53,290 nucleotides of DNA from Prorocentrum cordatum (Eukaryota > Sar > Dinophyceae > Prorocentrales > Prorocentraceae): the NCBI GenBank assembly GCA_963575745.1, contig CAUYUJ010019871.1, positions 365,408 to 418,697 on the forward strand. The letters are read 5' to 3'. The notes under the pieces were generated by a model. It worked only from the letters and a program-made list of their open reading frames with translations, did no database searches and had not been told where the DNA came from. Position numbers and translations under genes: made by a program. Below are positions 10,976 through 21,759 of the stretch, piece after piece. The first letter of the stretch is position 1. The number at the start of each line of letters is the position of its first letter.

Positions 10976-11158
10976 GAACCAACAACACACACCCATACAC
11001 ATAGGGGGGTCGGAGAGGGCTATGGGTGCGTGTTGTCGAATGGGTCCCCGCTCGAACGGGAGCGTTCCCCAGGGTCCGACAACCCGCACCCATACCCATA
11101 GCCAGTCCTCCTCCCAACGACCCCCCTATGGGTACGGGTGTGTGTTGTTCGTTCGTGG
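10976..11158 (+). mobile_element. Family D foldback MITE, copy 1
   Basis: 183 bp with arms CCAACAACACACACCC and GGGTGTGTGTTGTTCG, extended inward by CATAGGGGGGTCG and CGACCCCCCTATG, and a central CGCTCGAACGGGAGCG. The 9-bp ACAACTGAC lies immediately outside both ends (10967-10975 and 11159-11167), as expected for a target-site duplication. A second copy lies at 28288. Confidence 0.85.
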
Positions 11159-11228
11159 ACAACTGACTGCTGCAACTCTCACATCTGCGAACCGAGGCGG
11201 GCCAGCGCCTCTCCCCCCCTGAAGCCCC

Positions 11229-11352
11229 TCCTCCTCCTCCTCCTCCTCCTCCTCCTCCTCCTCCTCCTCCTCCTCCTCCTCCTCCTCCTCCCCCTCCCCC
11301 TCCTCCTCCTCCCCCGCCTCCTCCTCCTCCTCCTCCTCCTCCTCCTCCTCGT
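11229..11352. repeat. CCT trinucleotide array
   Basis: Nearly pure CTC/CCT with a few C insertions near 11290-11320. It is followed by a GC-rich pyrimidine-biased segment (11353-11580) with no recognised content. Confidence 0.95.
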
Positions 11353-11582
11353 GGAGACGCCCCGCCGCACTCCGACCGTCCCTGCCGTGCCCGGCCCACC
11401 TGTGCGGGGCCCGTGCTCTGCGCCGGGCGCCTGCCACGCCTCGCGCCTGCCGTCCGTCCTCCTCCACGGGCCCGCCGCCTCCGTGCCCGCCCGCTCCTTC
11501 CCCGTCTGCCGCCGCCGTCCAGGAGCCCTCTCCGCGTGACCAGGCTTTCCCGTCGCCTCCGTTTTTCTCTGGGTCCTTATCA

Positions 11583-11700
11583 CTTTTTGTCTTTCTCTCT
11601 CTCTTTCTCTCACACACACTTTCTGCCTCCCTCTCGCTCTCCCTCTCTCCCTCTCTCCGTCTCTCTCTCTTTCTCTCTCACTCTCTCCCTCTATCTATAT
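11583..11700. repeat. CT dinucleotide-rich array
   Basis: TCTC repeats with CCTC and CACA interruptions, ending in TATCTATATATA. Confidence 0.9.
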
Positions 11701-11870
11701 ATAGGCCGGTGCACCCACCATGAACCCCCCTTTTCTCTTGGAAGATGCCAAGAAAAAAGGGGGCGGGTGCGGTTGGGGTTTCGGGTGTCGCGTCGTCTTG
11801 TGGTGGTAGGATCTGGAGTACATGTGTGTGCTGGAGACGGAGGGAGCCTGTTGAGTATCGGGTGTTGTGT

Positions 11871-12710
11871 TGGAGAAGGAGGCTGTTGAGTACTGGGTGT
11901 TGTGTTGGAGACGGAGGGAGTTGAGTAGAAGGTTCTTTTCAAGTTCAGCTTGGGGAGGGAGCCTGTTGAGTATCGGGTGTTGTGTTGGAGAAGGAGGCTG
12001 TTGAGTACTGGGTGTTGTGTTGGAGACGGAGGGAGTTGAGTAGAAGGGAGCTCAACAAGTCTTCCAAAAAAGAGCCTCAAAAGTGAGTCCGAAAATCGTA
12101 AGAATCATATATAAATTCATATATATCATGAGAAAGGGGGGTTCTTGGTGCAGCTTGGGGAGGGAGCCTGTTGAGTATCGGGTGTTGTGTTGGAGAAGGA
12201 GGCTGTTGAGTACTGGGTGTTGTGTTGGAGACGGAGGGAGTTGAGTAGAAGGTTCTTTTCAAGTTCAGCTTGGGGAGGGAGCCTGTTGAGTATCGGCTGT
12301 GGTGTTGGAGAAGGAGGCTGTTGAGTACTGGGTGTTGTGTTGGAGACAGAGGGAGTTGAGTAGAAGGTTCTTTTCAAGTTCAGCTCGGGGAGGGAGCCTG
12401 TTGAGTATCGGGCGTTGTGTTGGAGAAGGAGGCTGTTGAGTACTGGGTGTTGTGTTGGAGACGGAGGGAGTTGAGTAGAAGGTTTTTTTCAAGTTCAGCT
12501 TGGGGAAAGAGCCTGTTGAGTATCGGGTGTTGTGTGGGAAAGACGGGCTGTTGAGTGATGGGTTTTGTGTTGGAGACGGAGGGTATTGAGTAGAAGGGAG
12601 CCCAAAAAGTCTTCCAAAAAAGAGCCTCACAAGTGAGTCCGAAAATCGTGAGAATCATATATAAATTCATATATAATCATGAGAAAGGGGGGTTCTTGGT
12701 GGGTGCAGAG
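11871..12710. repeat. 115-bp minisatellite with higher-order junctions
   Basis: CAGCTTGGGGAGGGAGCC recurs at 12151, 12266, 12381 (as CTCGGGG) and 12496, exactly 115 bp apart, with an earlier copy at 11946. Each unit itself contains two related half-units (TGTTGAGTATCGGGTGTTG and TGTTGAGTACTGGGTGTTG). A different block with AAAAGAGCCTCA, GAGTCCGAAAATCGT and ATATATAAATTCATATATA occurs twice (about 12066-12145 and 12613-12700), marking a higher-order unit. Minus-strand frames are open across it but only translate the repeat. Confidence 0.9.
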
Positions 12711-12719
12711 GGCTATATA

Positions 12720-12795
12720 TATATATATTAATTCTTTCTCTCTCTCTCTTTGTTTGTTTCTCTCTCTCTCTCTCCTCCTTTATCATTAGTGTCCA

Positions 12796-12832
<37 letters not shown>

Positions 12833-12998
12833 TCTCTCTCAAGTTATTTATCTGTGTTTCTGTCTCTCTGTCCCTCTCTCTGTCTCCTTTTTGTTTTTTC
12901 TCTCTCTCTCTCTCTCGCCCCTCTCTTTCTTGGTATCTCTCTGTCCCTCTCGGTTCCTCTGTCTCTCTCTGTCGCTCTTTTTCTCCCTCTCTCTCTCT

Positions 12999-13040
<42 letters not shown>

Positions 13041-13052
13041 GTATTTCTCTCA

Positions 13053-13097
<45 letters not shown>

Positions 13098-13127
13098 TCT
13101 CTGTTTCTATATTTCTCTCTTCGTCTG

Positions 13128-13162
<35 letters not shown>

Positions 13163-13175
13163 TTTCTTTGTATAT
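12720..13175. repeat. TCTC/CT dinucleotide array
   Basis: About 450 bp of CT repeats with TTTC, TGTC and CCTC variants, bounded by TATATATA at the left and TATATATACACACA at the right. Confidence 0.95.
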
Positions 13176-14091
13176 ATACACACATCTACGTCCAAGCTAT
13201 GTAGTTTTGCGCTGACCTCCTGGGTGCTGACGGGCGTGCACCCTTCGCCGCTGTCCTGCTCACTTGCGGGAGGGGGTCGTCGGAGCTCGGCGCTCCGCGC
13301 ACGCAAGCCTGACTTCACCCCCCCCCCGGGCCGGGCGATTAAAGAATGTTCCTTCTGCTCGGGCGAATCGCGGGGAGAGGGGGCCCGCCAAATTGAAACA
13401 CGCTGCGGCGGCGCCGGTGATTAGCGCCGACGAACGGCCGACGGCAGGAAGGCGACAGCTTGGTTTTTCTTGAATGCGCTCCGGGCGCGTGTGGTTGACC
13501 GTTTTTAGCTCGGCGCGCTGGAAATTATGTTAAAGCACTCTCAAGCCCCAAGAAGACAATTTAAAACGCTAAACAACGAATCGTGCTTTCCCTTTTTCCA
13601 ACTACGTTTTTTAGCCTTGTCAGATCAGATGGTTGCACTGTTAACGTTGCCGTATACGACGTCCTCAGTTCCTTTTCCTGGCGCGCAGTCCTTCTCCTGG
13701 CATGCAATCCGGCGGGCCCGATGGCCGATTGCCCGTCATGGGGCCATCAAGCCTCCGGGCCTGTTTCGGGCCGGTCCCCAACCGGCATTATAGCGTTTGA
13801 TATATGTTTTTTTTGCTCTGGGGGGAGAGCGGCGGCAGAAACGAGCGGGAACGATTACACCAGGGAAAACAAGGAACAGCCTTCGAGCAGAACACAAAAA
13901 ATGATGATCCACAGCGACAATCCTCATGACGGTAAAACATCGAGCTAAGCACGCCAAAACACCGTCGCGTTGTTCACCTTCGTTTTTTATATCTCGAGAG
14001 CCTAAAATGAAACAATCGACAAGTGCATTCTATCTATCATATTAAAACTGATATCAATGTGTCGCTTTCGTCTTTAACCAAAAACAATCAA
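13176..14091. other. Unique, less GC-rich stretch without a recognised gene
   Basis: This is one of the few segments free of simple repeats. The right half (13500-14090) is visibly richer in A and T than its surroundings. Frames open here are at most 120 codons on plus (13583-13948), with no recognisable domain. I see no repeat family from elsewhere in the window in it. Confidence 0.5.
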
Positions 14092-14131
14092 ACAATCAAA
14101 CAAACAAACAAACAAACAAACAAACAAAAAA
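14092..14131. repeat. CAAA tetranucleotide array
   Basis: ACAATCAAACAATC followed by repeated CAAA and a terminal A-run. This is one of two tetranucleotide arrays in the window; the other lies in family G at 46.9 kb. Confidence 0.95.
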
Positions 14132-14372
14132 GGCGACAGGCGCGACACAAGCGGCGTCGCTTCAGCAGATCGGGAAAACAGCGCCTCCGATATTGCGGGG
14201 CGGTTGGGCCGATATAGAAACAGGAGGCGGGGGAAAGAGGCGCCTCGGCTGGCGGGCGGTGCCGACATGGCTTCAAACAGGAAACGGAAGAAGAGGGAGG
14301 AGCGAAAGAGGCAGGCGGAAAGGGTTCCTGCTTCTCCTTTTCCCTCCCTCCCCCCCCCCTTTTCCACTACAA

Positions 14373-14429
14373 CTCCTACGACGACGACGAGGAAGACGAC
14401 GACGATCGCCACCACCATGGCGAAGACCC

Positions 14430-14479
<50 letters not shown>

Positions 14480-14491
14480 GCGGCGGCGGCA

Positions 14492-14524
<33 letters not shown>

Positions 14525-14732
14525 CACTGCGGATGCTCCATGGGCGGGGGGGAGGGGGTGCTGCGCATGCCCGCTGCAGTCGTCGCCGCCGCTGCCGCCG
14601 CCGACGACGACGACGACGACGGCGGCAACGACGACGAAGACGACGACGGACGACGACGCACTGCGGATGTGCAAGCTGCAGTCGACGACGACGACCACGA
14701 CCACGACGACGACGACGACGACGACGACGAGA

Positions 14733-14768
<36 letters not shown>

Positions 14769-14955
14769 AACAACGACGACGGCGCAGACGACAACAAGGC
14801 CACGACGACGGCGACGGCGACGACGACGACGCACTGCGGATGCCCCATGGGGGGAGGTGCTGCGTAGGCCCAGCCCGCTGTAGTCGACGACGATGATGAC
14901 GACGACGACGACGACGATGGCGACGGTGACGACGACGGCGACGACGTCGGTGGCA
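14373..14955. repeat. GAC/CGA arrays split by a conserved GC spacer
   Basis: GAC arrays at about 14375-14520, 14600-14660, 14682-14828 and 14887-14955. Spacers beginning GCACTGCGGATG and ending GCTGCAGTCG or GCTGTAGTCG occur at 14525-14583, 14658-14683 (a short version) and 14830-14886. The long spacers share GGATGC, CCATGG and a G-run. Confidence 0.9.
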
Positions 14956-15275
14956 CGTCAGAAATCAGAGCGGGAGGGGGAAAGCTTCGCCTCGGATGTC
15001 TACGATCCCTATGGTAACTTCTACAAAGGGCGATCGTTTTGAGGCTGCCGTGCAGGGGAGTGCACACACCCCGGACGGTGCCCGCAACGACCCCCTGGCG
15101 CGCGCGACTGAAAAAACGGTTTCGCGCCCCGCGGGGTCTATTCATCAGCCCAGGGAAGGGAGGGCCTCATTTGTTCATCACAAGTTGGCACTAAGCATCT
15201 TGGCTGTTTCGTTATTCGCGAGATCCTCTTCCTCCTCATGCTCCTCCCCCTCCTCCTCATCGACTGCCAGACACT

Positions 15276-15620
15276 ATGCTGGCCCTCGAGATCCGAGGGC
15301 TTCGACCAGTGGCAGAAGCCCGCCAAGTGAAGTCTGGAAAGTACTGCACTCTGGAGAGCATCCATCCTGGTCCAGAAGTGAGGTCAAGGCTCACGTTGGA
15401 GATGGTCGAGTGGAAGCGGCCCGATGCCATAGGTTGCGTAGGACTAGCGGATGAATATGCAACAGACGAAGCGGCAATGCACCCGAGTATGGCCTAGAAC
15501 GTAATCAAGTGCGAGTTGGATCTGAGATTTGGTTTAGCTCAGCTGTTGGTATGGGACAGATACGAGGCAGTTGCCCCAAGGCCGAGGAGATGGTCGGGAA
15601 GAGGGAGCGCGCCCCGCGGG
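15276..15620 (+). pseudogene. Possible decayed coding remnant, function unknown
   Basis: A single reading frame runs from the ATG at 15276 through a TAG at 15495-15497 and continues open in the same frame to beyond 15600. The translation is not low-complexity. Before the stop it contains LALEIRGLRPVAEAR and LTLEMVEWKRPDA; after the stop it contains LDLRFGLAQLLVWDRYEAVA, an alternation of charged and aliphatic residues typical of a helix. I cannot name the family. It may be an exon fragment or an old retroelement or gene piece with one nonsense codon, and chance is not excluded. Flanking 15640-16015 is unassigned. Confidence 0.22.
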
Positions 15621-16017
15621 GACCCAGGCCTTGGGCCCTCCCCGGCCTTCGAAGGCCTCAGTATGTGCGTTGGAAGGGTCGGCGCTGGCGGTGTCTGGAG
15701 TGTGCCCGTGCTTTTGGACCTCCGAAACCGAGGGGGTCGCGCGCGGCTTAGACCCCCACTGTGCGTGATTTCACGAGTCGGGACGTAACCCCCCAGGCCC
15801 CACACCTTGCATGTAGCCAAGATCATCCAGTCTTGTTGCCACTTGTCTTGTGCTTGAGGTGTGGAGCGTATTTGTCTGGGGCTCCTGGTCAGCTGCTGAA
15901 GCCTCGTGCCAGAGTCTTTGGCAAAAGGCGTCAGTCAGCTTCTGAGAGGCGACCTCCCCTGGCCGCGAGGGCACACGATCACAGATCACACGTCCGTGGC
16001 ATCTACGCCTTGCGCCT

Positions 16018-16135
16018 CAAGAGGAGGCGGAGGAGGAGGAGGAGCAGGAGGAGGAGGAGTAGGGGGAGGAGGAGGAGGAGGAGGAGAGGGAGGAGGAGGT
16101 GGAGGAGGAGGAGGAGCAGAGGAGGAGGAGCAGAC
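16018..16135. repeat. AGG trinucleotide array
   Basis: GGA/AGG repeats with GCA interruptions. This is the purine strand, opposite in sense to the CCT arrays of the left 12 kb. Confidence 0.95.
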
Positions 16136-16385
16136 ACAGCCACCGCCGCGGGCGAGCGAGTGGTGGTCCGGACTGCTGTGATTGTCGCTTCGGTCCTGCC
16201 GCCCCCTGGGCGTGGACCCCAGGAGCAGCCAGGCGCGCGCTTGGGCCTCCTCCCTGCACCAGTCTGGCGGTCCTGGTCTTCGGGCTCCGTCCTGCTGGTG
16301 CGGGGAGGAGGTGGTCGGTGGCGCTTGGGGGCCCCATCGAGCAGCCCCTTCGATCATGGATTGGTGGGGGTCAAGAGAGAGCCAC

Positions 16386-16660
16386 TGGAAGAAGGAAGAG
16401 GAGGAAGAGGAGGAGGAGGAGGAGGAGGAAGACAGGGAGGACGAGGAGGAGGAAGAGGAGGAGGATGAGGACGCAGAGGCAGAGGAGGAGGAAGAGAAGG
16501 GGGAGGAAGAGGCGGCGGAGGAGGAGGGAGAGGAGGAGGAAGGAGGAGAAGGAGGAGCAGGAGAAGGAGAAGTAAGAGGAAAGAGGAGGAGGAGGAGGAG
16601 GAGGAGGAGGAGAAAGACCGGGAGGAGGCGTAAGAGCAAGAGGCGGAGGAGGACGCCTCC
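16386..16660. repeat. AGG/GAA-rich array
   Basis: About 270 bp of AGG with AAG, GCA and GAC variants. Plus frames are poly-Glu or poly-Arg only. The flank 16136-16385 is GC-rich and unassigned. Confidence 0.95.
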
Positions 16661-16879
16661 CCCGACCCCGAGGCTCCCGGGGCCCCCTGGCCGGGCGCCC
16701 CCCCTCCCGCAAGATCGAGAGGGGCGTCCGGCCGGCGGGCCTCGCTCTTGCTGCTGAGCCGCCTGTTGGCGGAGCGCTGGTCCGCGAGGGCCTCGCCGCG
16801 TGAGCGGCCGTGCGCGTGCCGCGCGCGGGCGCTCGGCGCGGGGCGGAGCGCGTCGCCCGCCCCGTGCCGCTGTCACTGC

Positions 16880-16885
<6 letters not shown>

Positions 16886-16940
<55 letters not shown>
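16886..16940. repeat. TCG trinucleotide array
   Basis: About 18 perfect TCG (GTC) units inside a GC-rich block (16660-16975). Region 16941-17965 holds purine-rich and unremarkable sequence with no repeat family or gene that I can support. Confidence 0.95.
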
Positions 16941-16943
<3 letters not shown>

Positions 16944-17967
16944 TGCCGGCGAGGGGCTGCGCGGGGGTAAGACGAAACCAGGACGAGGATCTCCTGGTGA
17001 GGATACTCCAGATTGCGTAATAGAAGGGAGGGGGGCTGGACCTCCCCCGTGGGAGAACCCTCCAAAACATCGTCCCCAGACCTCCCCAGGCCCTCCAAGA
17101 TAGCCTGGAAGAGACCCCCCCCGAAATGAGACCCCCCTCCCTTTATCACGAAATCTGGAGTAACCGCGACAAGGAGGAGGCGCGGGAGGGGAGAGGGGAG
17201 GGAGCAGGGGAGGGGCGAGCCCTGCCGGGAGAGCATCCCAGGAGCAGGACGAGGGAGAGGAGAGGATGAGGGGTGGCAGCCAGGGCGCGAGGAAGAGGAA
17301 GGAGAGGGGAAGGGGTGAGGCACGAACCGGATAATTTCGGGTGAGGATAGATGAAGAACCTCTGAGATTCGGCGGCTCTGGAGGAAGTCTCCGGAGCCGC
17401 GGCCTCCTCGGAGCGACCCGGCACGGACTTGTCCTCGTCCAAGCCCCGTCCGACGGGGGGCTGCGGCTTTCGCATTGTACAAACTGCGACTCGGCAGTGG
17501 CTGGTCGGTTGGGGCCGGTTGGTGGACACGTGGCCTTGCCTTCTCGGCATCAGTGCCACAGCATCGGTGGGAGGCGAAGCGTCTGTACATAGTGGTTGTT
17601 TGCTCGAACTCGCTGAGCAAGCAAAGATACAGCCAAGGTAGCAAGAGTCTGGGCCGAACAGGACTGTATCGTCGACAAAGCGTGCGTGTCGTGTTCATTC
17701 CTTGATCCGACCCCCGCCTCCGCACACCTCCGCGTGCCTCTTCGGTCACATGCTCCTGCATCCGGCCCATCATGCTCTCACTATACCGCCACCCTTCTCG
17801 TCCTATCGTCGTCGCTCTCCGAATCCTTCTACTATCACTCCCCCGCCTTCGTCATCCTCTCGTTGCCGTCCCCCTCGTCCACCTCATCTCCTCTTCCCCC
17901 CCTTCATCATGTGCCTTCCTCGTGTCCAAGCTTCGTTCCCATCCCTACCTGCCCCCTCCCACCTCCC

Positions 17968-18450
<483 letters not shown>

Positions 18451-18673
18451 CCCCGACTGGCTCAGCCAAGAAGAAGCGGTTACGCGCGATCACACAGAGA
18501 CCTCACGACGCAGCCTTCGCGGGCCGCCCGCGCGGCGCACCACACCAAAATCCGCGGGCGCTCGCGCGCGACCTCGCGCGGGCAGCCCGCCTGCGCGCCC
18601 GTGCCCGTGCAGACGGCCCCGTGCTCTCTGCGCCGCGCACAGGCCGCTCCTCAGAAGCGAGGGGGGCCCAGGG

Positions 18674-19941
18674 TTAAGTCGGGCCTGTCCCCCAACAGGG
18701 GGATTTTCGACGAAAACTAGAAAATACCCTAAAAACAATCAAAAATTAGCCTGGCGAAGGACCCAACCATATGCAATTGTGAATACCGTGATTGTGGATC
18801 TCATCTTCGCTCGCGCTCCCTATGGGGCCACGAACCGTGTGAGGGGGCGTGCCGAAATGCGTGGCGGGGTCCCCAATACGAACAAAGACGATCGCTCTGA
18901 GTGCGCGAGACTGAGACCGGGTAAGCCTGAGCGGAGTCCTCCTCGTCCTCCTCGTCCTCCTCGTCCTCCTCGTCCTCCTCCCCCTCCTCCTCCTCCTCCT
19001 CCTCCTCCTCCTCCTCCTCCTCCTCCTCCTCCTCCTCTTCGTCCTCATCCTTCATCCTGGTCCTTCGAGGGGTGTGCCAAAATGGGGCGGCGCCGCCATG
19101 GGACTTCTGCCACTGTGACCTTAGGTGGAGCTCCCTATGGGGCCACGAAACGTGTGAGAGGTGTGCCAAAATGGGGCGGCGGCGCCATGCGAGTTCCGCC
19201 ACTGGGACCTTAGGTGGAGCTCCCTATGGGGCCACGACGCGTGTGAGGGGTGTGCCAAAATGGGGCGGCGGCGCCATGCGAGTTCCGCCACTGGGACCTT
19301 AGGTGGAGCTCCCTATGGTGCCACGAAACGTGTGAGGGGTGTGCCAAAATGGGGCGGCGGCGCCATGCGAGTTCCGCCACTGGGACCTTAGGTGGAGCTC
19401 CCCATGGGGCCACGAAACGTGTGAGGGGTGTGCCACAATGGGGCGGCGGCGCCATGCGAGTTCCGCAACTGGGACCTTAGGTGGAGCTCCCTATGGGGCC
19501 ACGAAACGTGTGAGGAGTGTGCCAAAATGGGGCGGCGGCGCCATGCGAGTTCCGCCACTGGGACCTTAGGTGGAGCTCCCTATGGGGCCACGAAACGTGT
19601 GAGGGGTGTGCCAAAATGGGGCGGCGGCGCCATGCGAGTTCCGCCACTGGGACCTTAGGTGGAGCTCCCTATGGGGCCACGAAACGTGTGAGGGGTGCGC
19701 CGAAACAGAGACATGCGGAGAGCAAAAGCCAGGATGGGGGAGGAGGGAGGAGGGGGAGGAGGAAGGAGACGCGGGGCACCGTCTCTTCAAAACGAGGACC
19801 CAACACCACAGGATGGTTGGGAAATACTCCGAAAATAGTCTGGGGACTATTTCTTTTGTTTTTTTTATTTTTTGTAGCATTTGGGGGGTATTTTTGATTT
19901 TTCGTCGGAAATCCCCCTGTAGGGGGACACGCCCGACATAA
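18674..19941 (+). mobile_element. Family B transposon, full copy carrying an R89 array
   Basis: The left end reads TTAAGTCGGGCCTGTCCCCC and the right end, on the other strand, TTATGTCGGGCGTGTCCCCC. The inverted repeat runs for about 38 bp, and each end carries its own small palindrome (CCCCCTGTAGGGGG at the right). GCCCAGGG is repeated exactly outside both ends (18666-18673 and 19942-19949), an 8-bp target duplication. Inside lie the R89 leader (from 18747), a CCT array (18935-19055), the 89-bp array and the R89 hairpin tail. No transposase is encoded, so it must be non-autonomous. An 8-bp duplication is typical of the hAT and P superfamilies; the assignment is inference. Confidence 0.88.
19071..19700 (+). 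repeat. R89 tandem array a (seven near-identical units)
   Basis: Units of exactly 89 bp with single-base differences, each containing GTGCCAAAATGGGGCGG, CCATGCGAGTTCCGCCAC and TAGGTGGAGCTCCCTATG. The high homogeneity implies recent amplification or homogenisation. The 89-bp period is not a multiple of 3, so the 76-codon frames that begin once per unit are artefacts. The tail (19706-19830) has GCGGAGAGCAAAAGCCAGG, an AGG tract and the hairpin CCCAACACCACAGGATGGTTGGG split over stem and loop. Confidence 0.95.
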
Positions 19942-20168
19942 GCCCAGGGGCACACGAAGGAAGAGACACGAGTCCTGGGATTCCCCCCACTTCCCCGATG
20001 CTCTGGACGCTCGTCTGCTCTGCCGCTTCCCAGGTGTTCCAGCTGTCCAGAGAGGGATCGACGATTGTCTGCATCGGTGCGTTCTTGTCTTTCCTGGAGA
20101 AGGCAGGGGCGTTCTCCCAAGGGCCCCGGGGGCCTCAGACGAGGCTGCTCAGACGCCGCCGGGCGCTC

Positions 20169-20346
20169 ACAGTCGGGGTGTTGACCGAAGGAACCCTAAG
20201 TAAGGAACGAGGCCCCTTTTCTCCACAAGTTAAGCTTCGATTGCCCATCGAAAACCTAAGGAACACCGAAGGCAAACTGCAAAACAGCTAAGGAACACTG
20301 AGCCCCTCCCAAACGAAAAGGGTTCCTTCTTCAGCGCCCCGACTGT
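20169..20346 (+). mobile_element. Family J element, copy 1
   Basis: 178 bp. The ends ACAGTCGGGGTGTTGA and TCAGCGCCCCGACTGT form inverted repeats, with GAAGGAACCCT and AGGGTTCCTTC just inside. It matches 38472-38650 closely through AAGTAAGGAACGAGGCCCC and CGAAAAGGGTTCCTTC. No coding capacity. The interval 19950-20168 is unassigned. Confidence 0.8.
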
Positions 20347-20497
20347 ACAAGGAAGCCCCGCTGACTTCCAAGAAGCCCCCCGGACTCCTCAGAGCGCCAA
20401 TCCCTGGCGCCACCCTCTTCAGCGCGCCGCCGGGCATGGCGACCCCAGTTCCCCACGTTGGGGGACTCTCGGCTGCACCATCCTGGACGACTGATAA

Positions 20498-20651
20498 TAG
20501 GGGGCCGCATGCAAACCCTACCCCTACCCCCGACGATTTCTGAGGGGGAGGGCGGGGTTCACTTCGCTCGGGAGCTCCCGTGCGAAGTGAACCCCACCCT
20601 CCCCCTCAGAAATCGTGAGGAGTAGGGGTAGGGTTCGCATGTGGCCCCCTA
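20498..20651. mobile_element. Family F near-perfect palindrome, copy 1
   Basis: About 154 bp in which the arm TAGGGGGCCGCATGC...CTACCCC...CGATTTCTGAGGGGGAGG...GGTTCACTTCGC is mirrored by GCGAAGTGAACC...CCTCCCCCTCAGAAATCG...GGGGTAG...GCATGTGGCCCCCTA. The arms are about 70 bp with only a few mismatches. A second copy is at 45796. It would form a very stable cruciform or RNA hairpin. Confidence 0.9.
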
Positions 20652-20807
20652 GACGATGCAGATCGCTCGGCATCAGCCGATCCCGGGCCGCCGACTGGGA
20701 GGTATGACAATCCCTAGTCCCCGACTTTTTTTGTGGTTTTCGGCGGGACGGTCCTGGAGGACCGCTAGCGCAGGTCGCTCGAGCCTGGTGGATCCTGGGG
20801 GACGAGT

Positions 20808-20974
20808 GAAGGGGCCCCAGGACACACAAATAAATACACACAAATAAACAGATTCACCATATTTTCCCATATTTTCTGGGTTTCTGTCTTCCCCCCCACT
20901 TCCCATATTTTCCCATATTTTCTGGGGAATCGAGGATTAATTGTGTCTGTGTGTGTGTTTTTGTTTCCTCCTGA
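20808..20974 (+). mobile_element. Family G dispersed repeat, copy 1
   Basis: It begins GAAGGGGCCCCAGGACACAC, has AAATAAATACACACAAATAA, then CCATATTTTCCCATATTTTC twice around CTGTCTTCC, and ends ATTAATTGTGTCTGTGTG. Copies lie at 24385 and 46818 in the same orientation. The ends are only weakly complementary, so the element class is open (MITE-like or SINE-like). Confidence 0.8.
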
Positions 20975-21127
20975 GAGTGACGGGGGCACGGCGACCGCGC
21001 GGGGCTTCCGAGACCTCACGACGGGGGGGCCTCCGTCCCCGCGTGGGGTCGGCCCGGACAGCCCCCTGGGGATCGCAGCCTGCCTTTCCTACCTCTCCCG
21101 GCAGAGGGCCGTGGCCACCGGGGCCCA

Positions 21128-21258
21128 CTCGCCATCGCTCGGACGTCCATTCCCAGTGCTCTTTTCGGTTTCGTGCGTGGTTTGTTTCGCCACAGGATCA
21201 AGGATGCTCCTCGATGGTCCTCGCCGAAGGAAAAATGCACACGTCCGAGCGATGCCAA
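21128..21258 (+). mobile_element. Family A MITE, copy 3
   Basis: Core GCCATCGCTCGGACGTCC to GTCCGAGCGATGCC. The pentamer GCCCA flanks it at 21123-21127 and 21259-21263, which would be a 5-bp target duplication if the element is taken to start CTCGCC and end GCCAA. The downstream interval to 21760 is C-rich and GC-rich with no gene. Confidence 0.85.
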
Positions 21259-21759
21259 GCCCAGGAGAGCCCCACCAGGGCCCCCCCCCCCAACGACGCA
21301 GCCGTCGACCTGCGAGCCTCGAGCCGCCGCCGGCCCCATGCCGTCCCACGACCGCACCCCCCGCACCCCCATCCCCATGGACGTCCCTTGCCGGAAGCCC
21401 TCCCCCCTTTTTGTTGCCCCTGGAACGCTAACCCCCTGCCCCCCTTTCGCGCTCCGGAAGCTCCCCGCCACCCCCTCCTCTTTTCCAAAAAGGGGGGGGG
21501 GGCTTAGCTCCCCCCCTCCCCCTCCCTTTTGAATCCTGCGGCACATGCAAGTCAAGTGTTCTCTTCGGTCCCGGACCGATGCTCGAGGGCCCCGGGGGCC
21601 CGAGACGAGGCGAGGCCCCCAGGGACCCCCGAGGGAGCACCACCCTGCTCGAGGCGGCGGCGGCGGCGGCAGCGTCGGCGACGGCGACGGCGGCGGCCTG
21701 CCCCTCTGCAGCGTCGAGGCCTCGGGGCCCTCGGGCATCTCGACTGGGATCACTTAGTT

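Noticed and set aside
11871-12710. Regularly spaced repeats reminiscent of CRISPR
   Set aside because: The units are contiguous 115-bp repeats with no unique spacers, in a eukaryote-like context.
19072-19658. Series of 76-codon frames starting every 89 bp
   Set aside because: Each starts in a different phase because 89 is not a multiple of 3; they are by-products of the R89 array.
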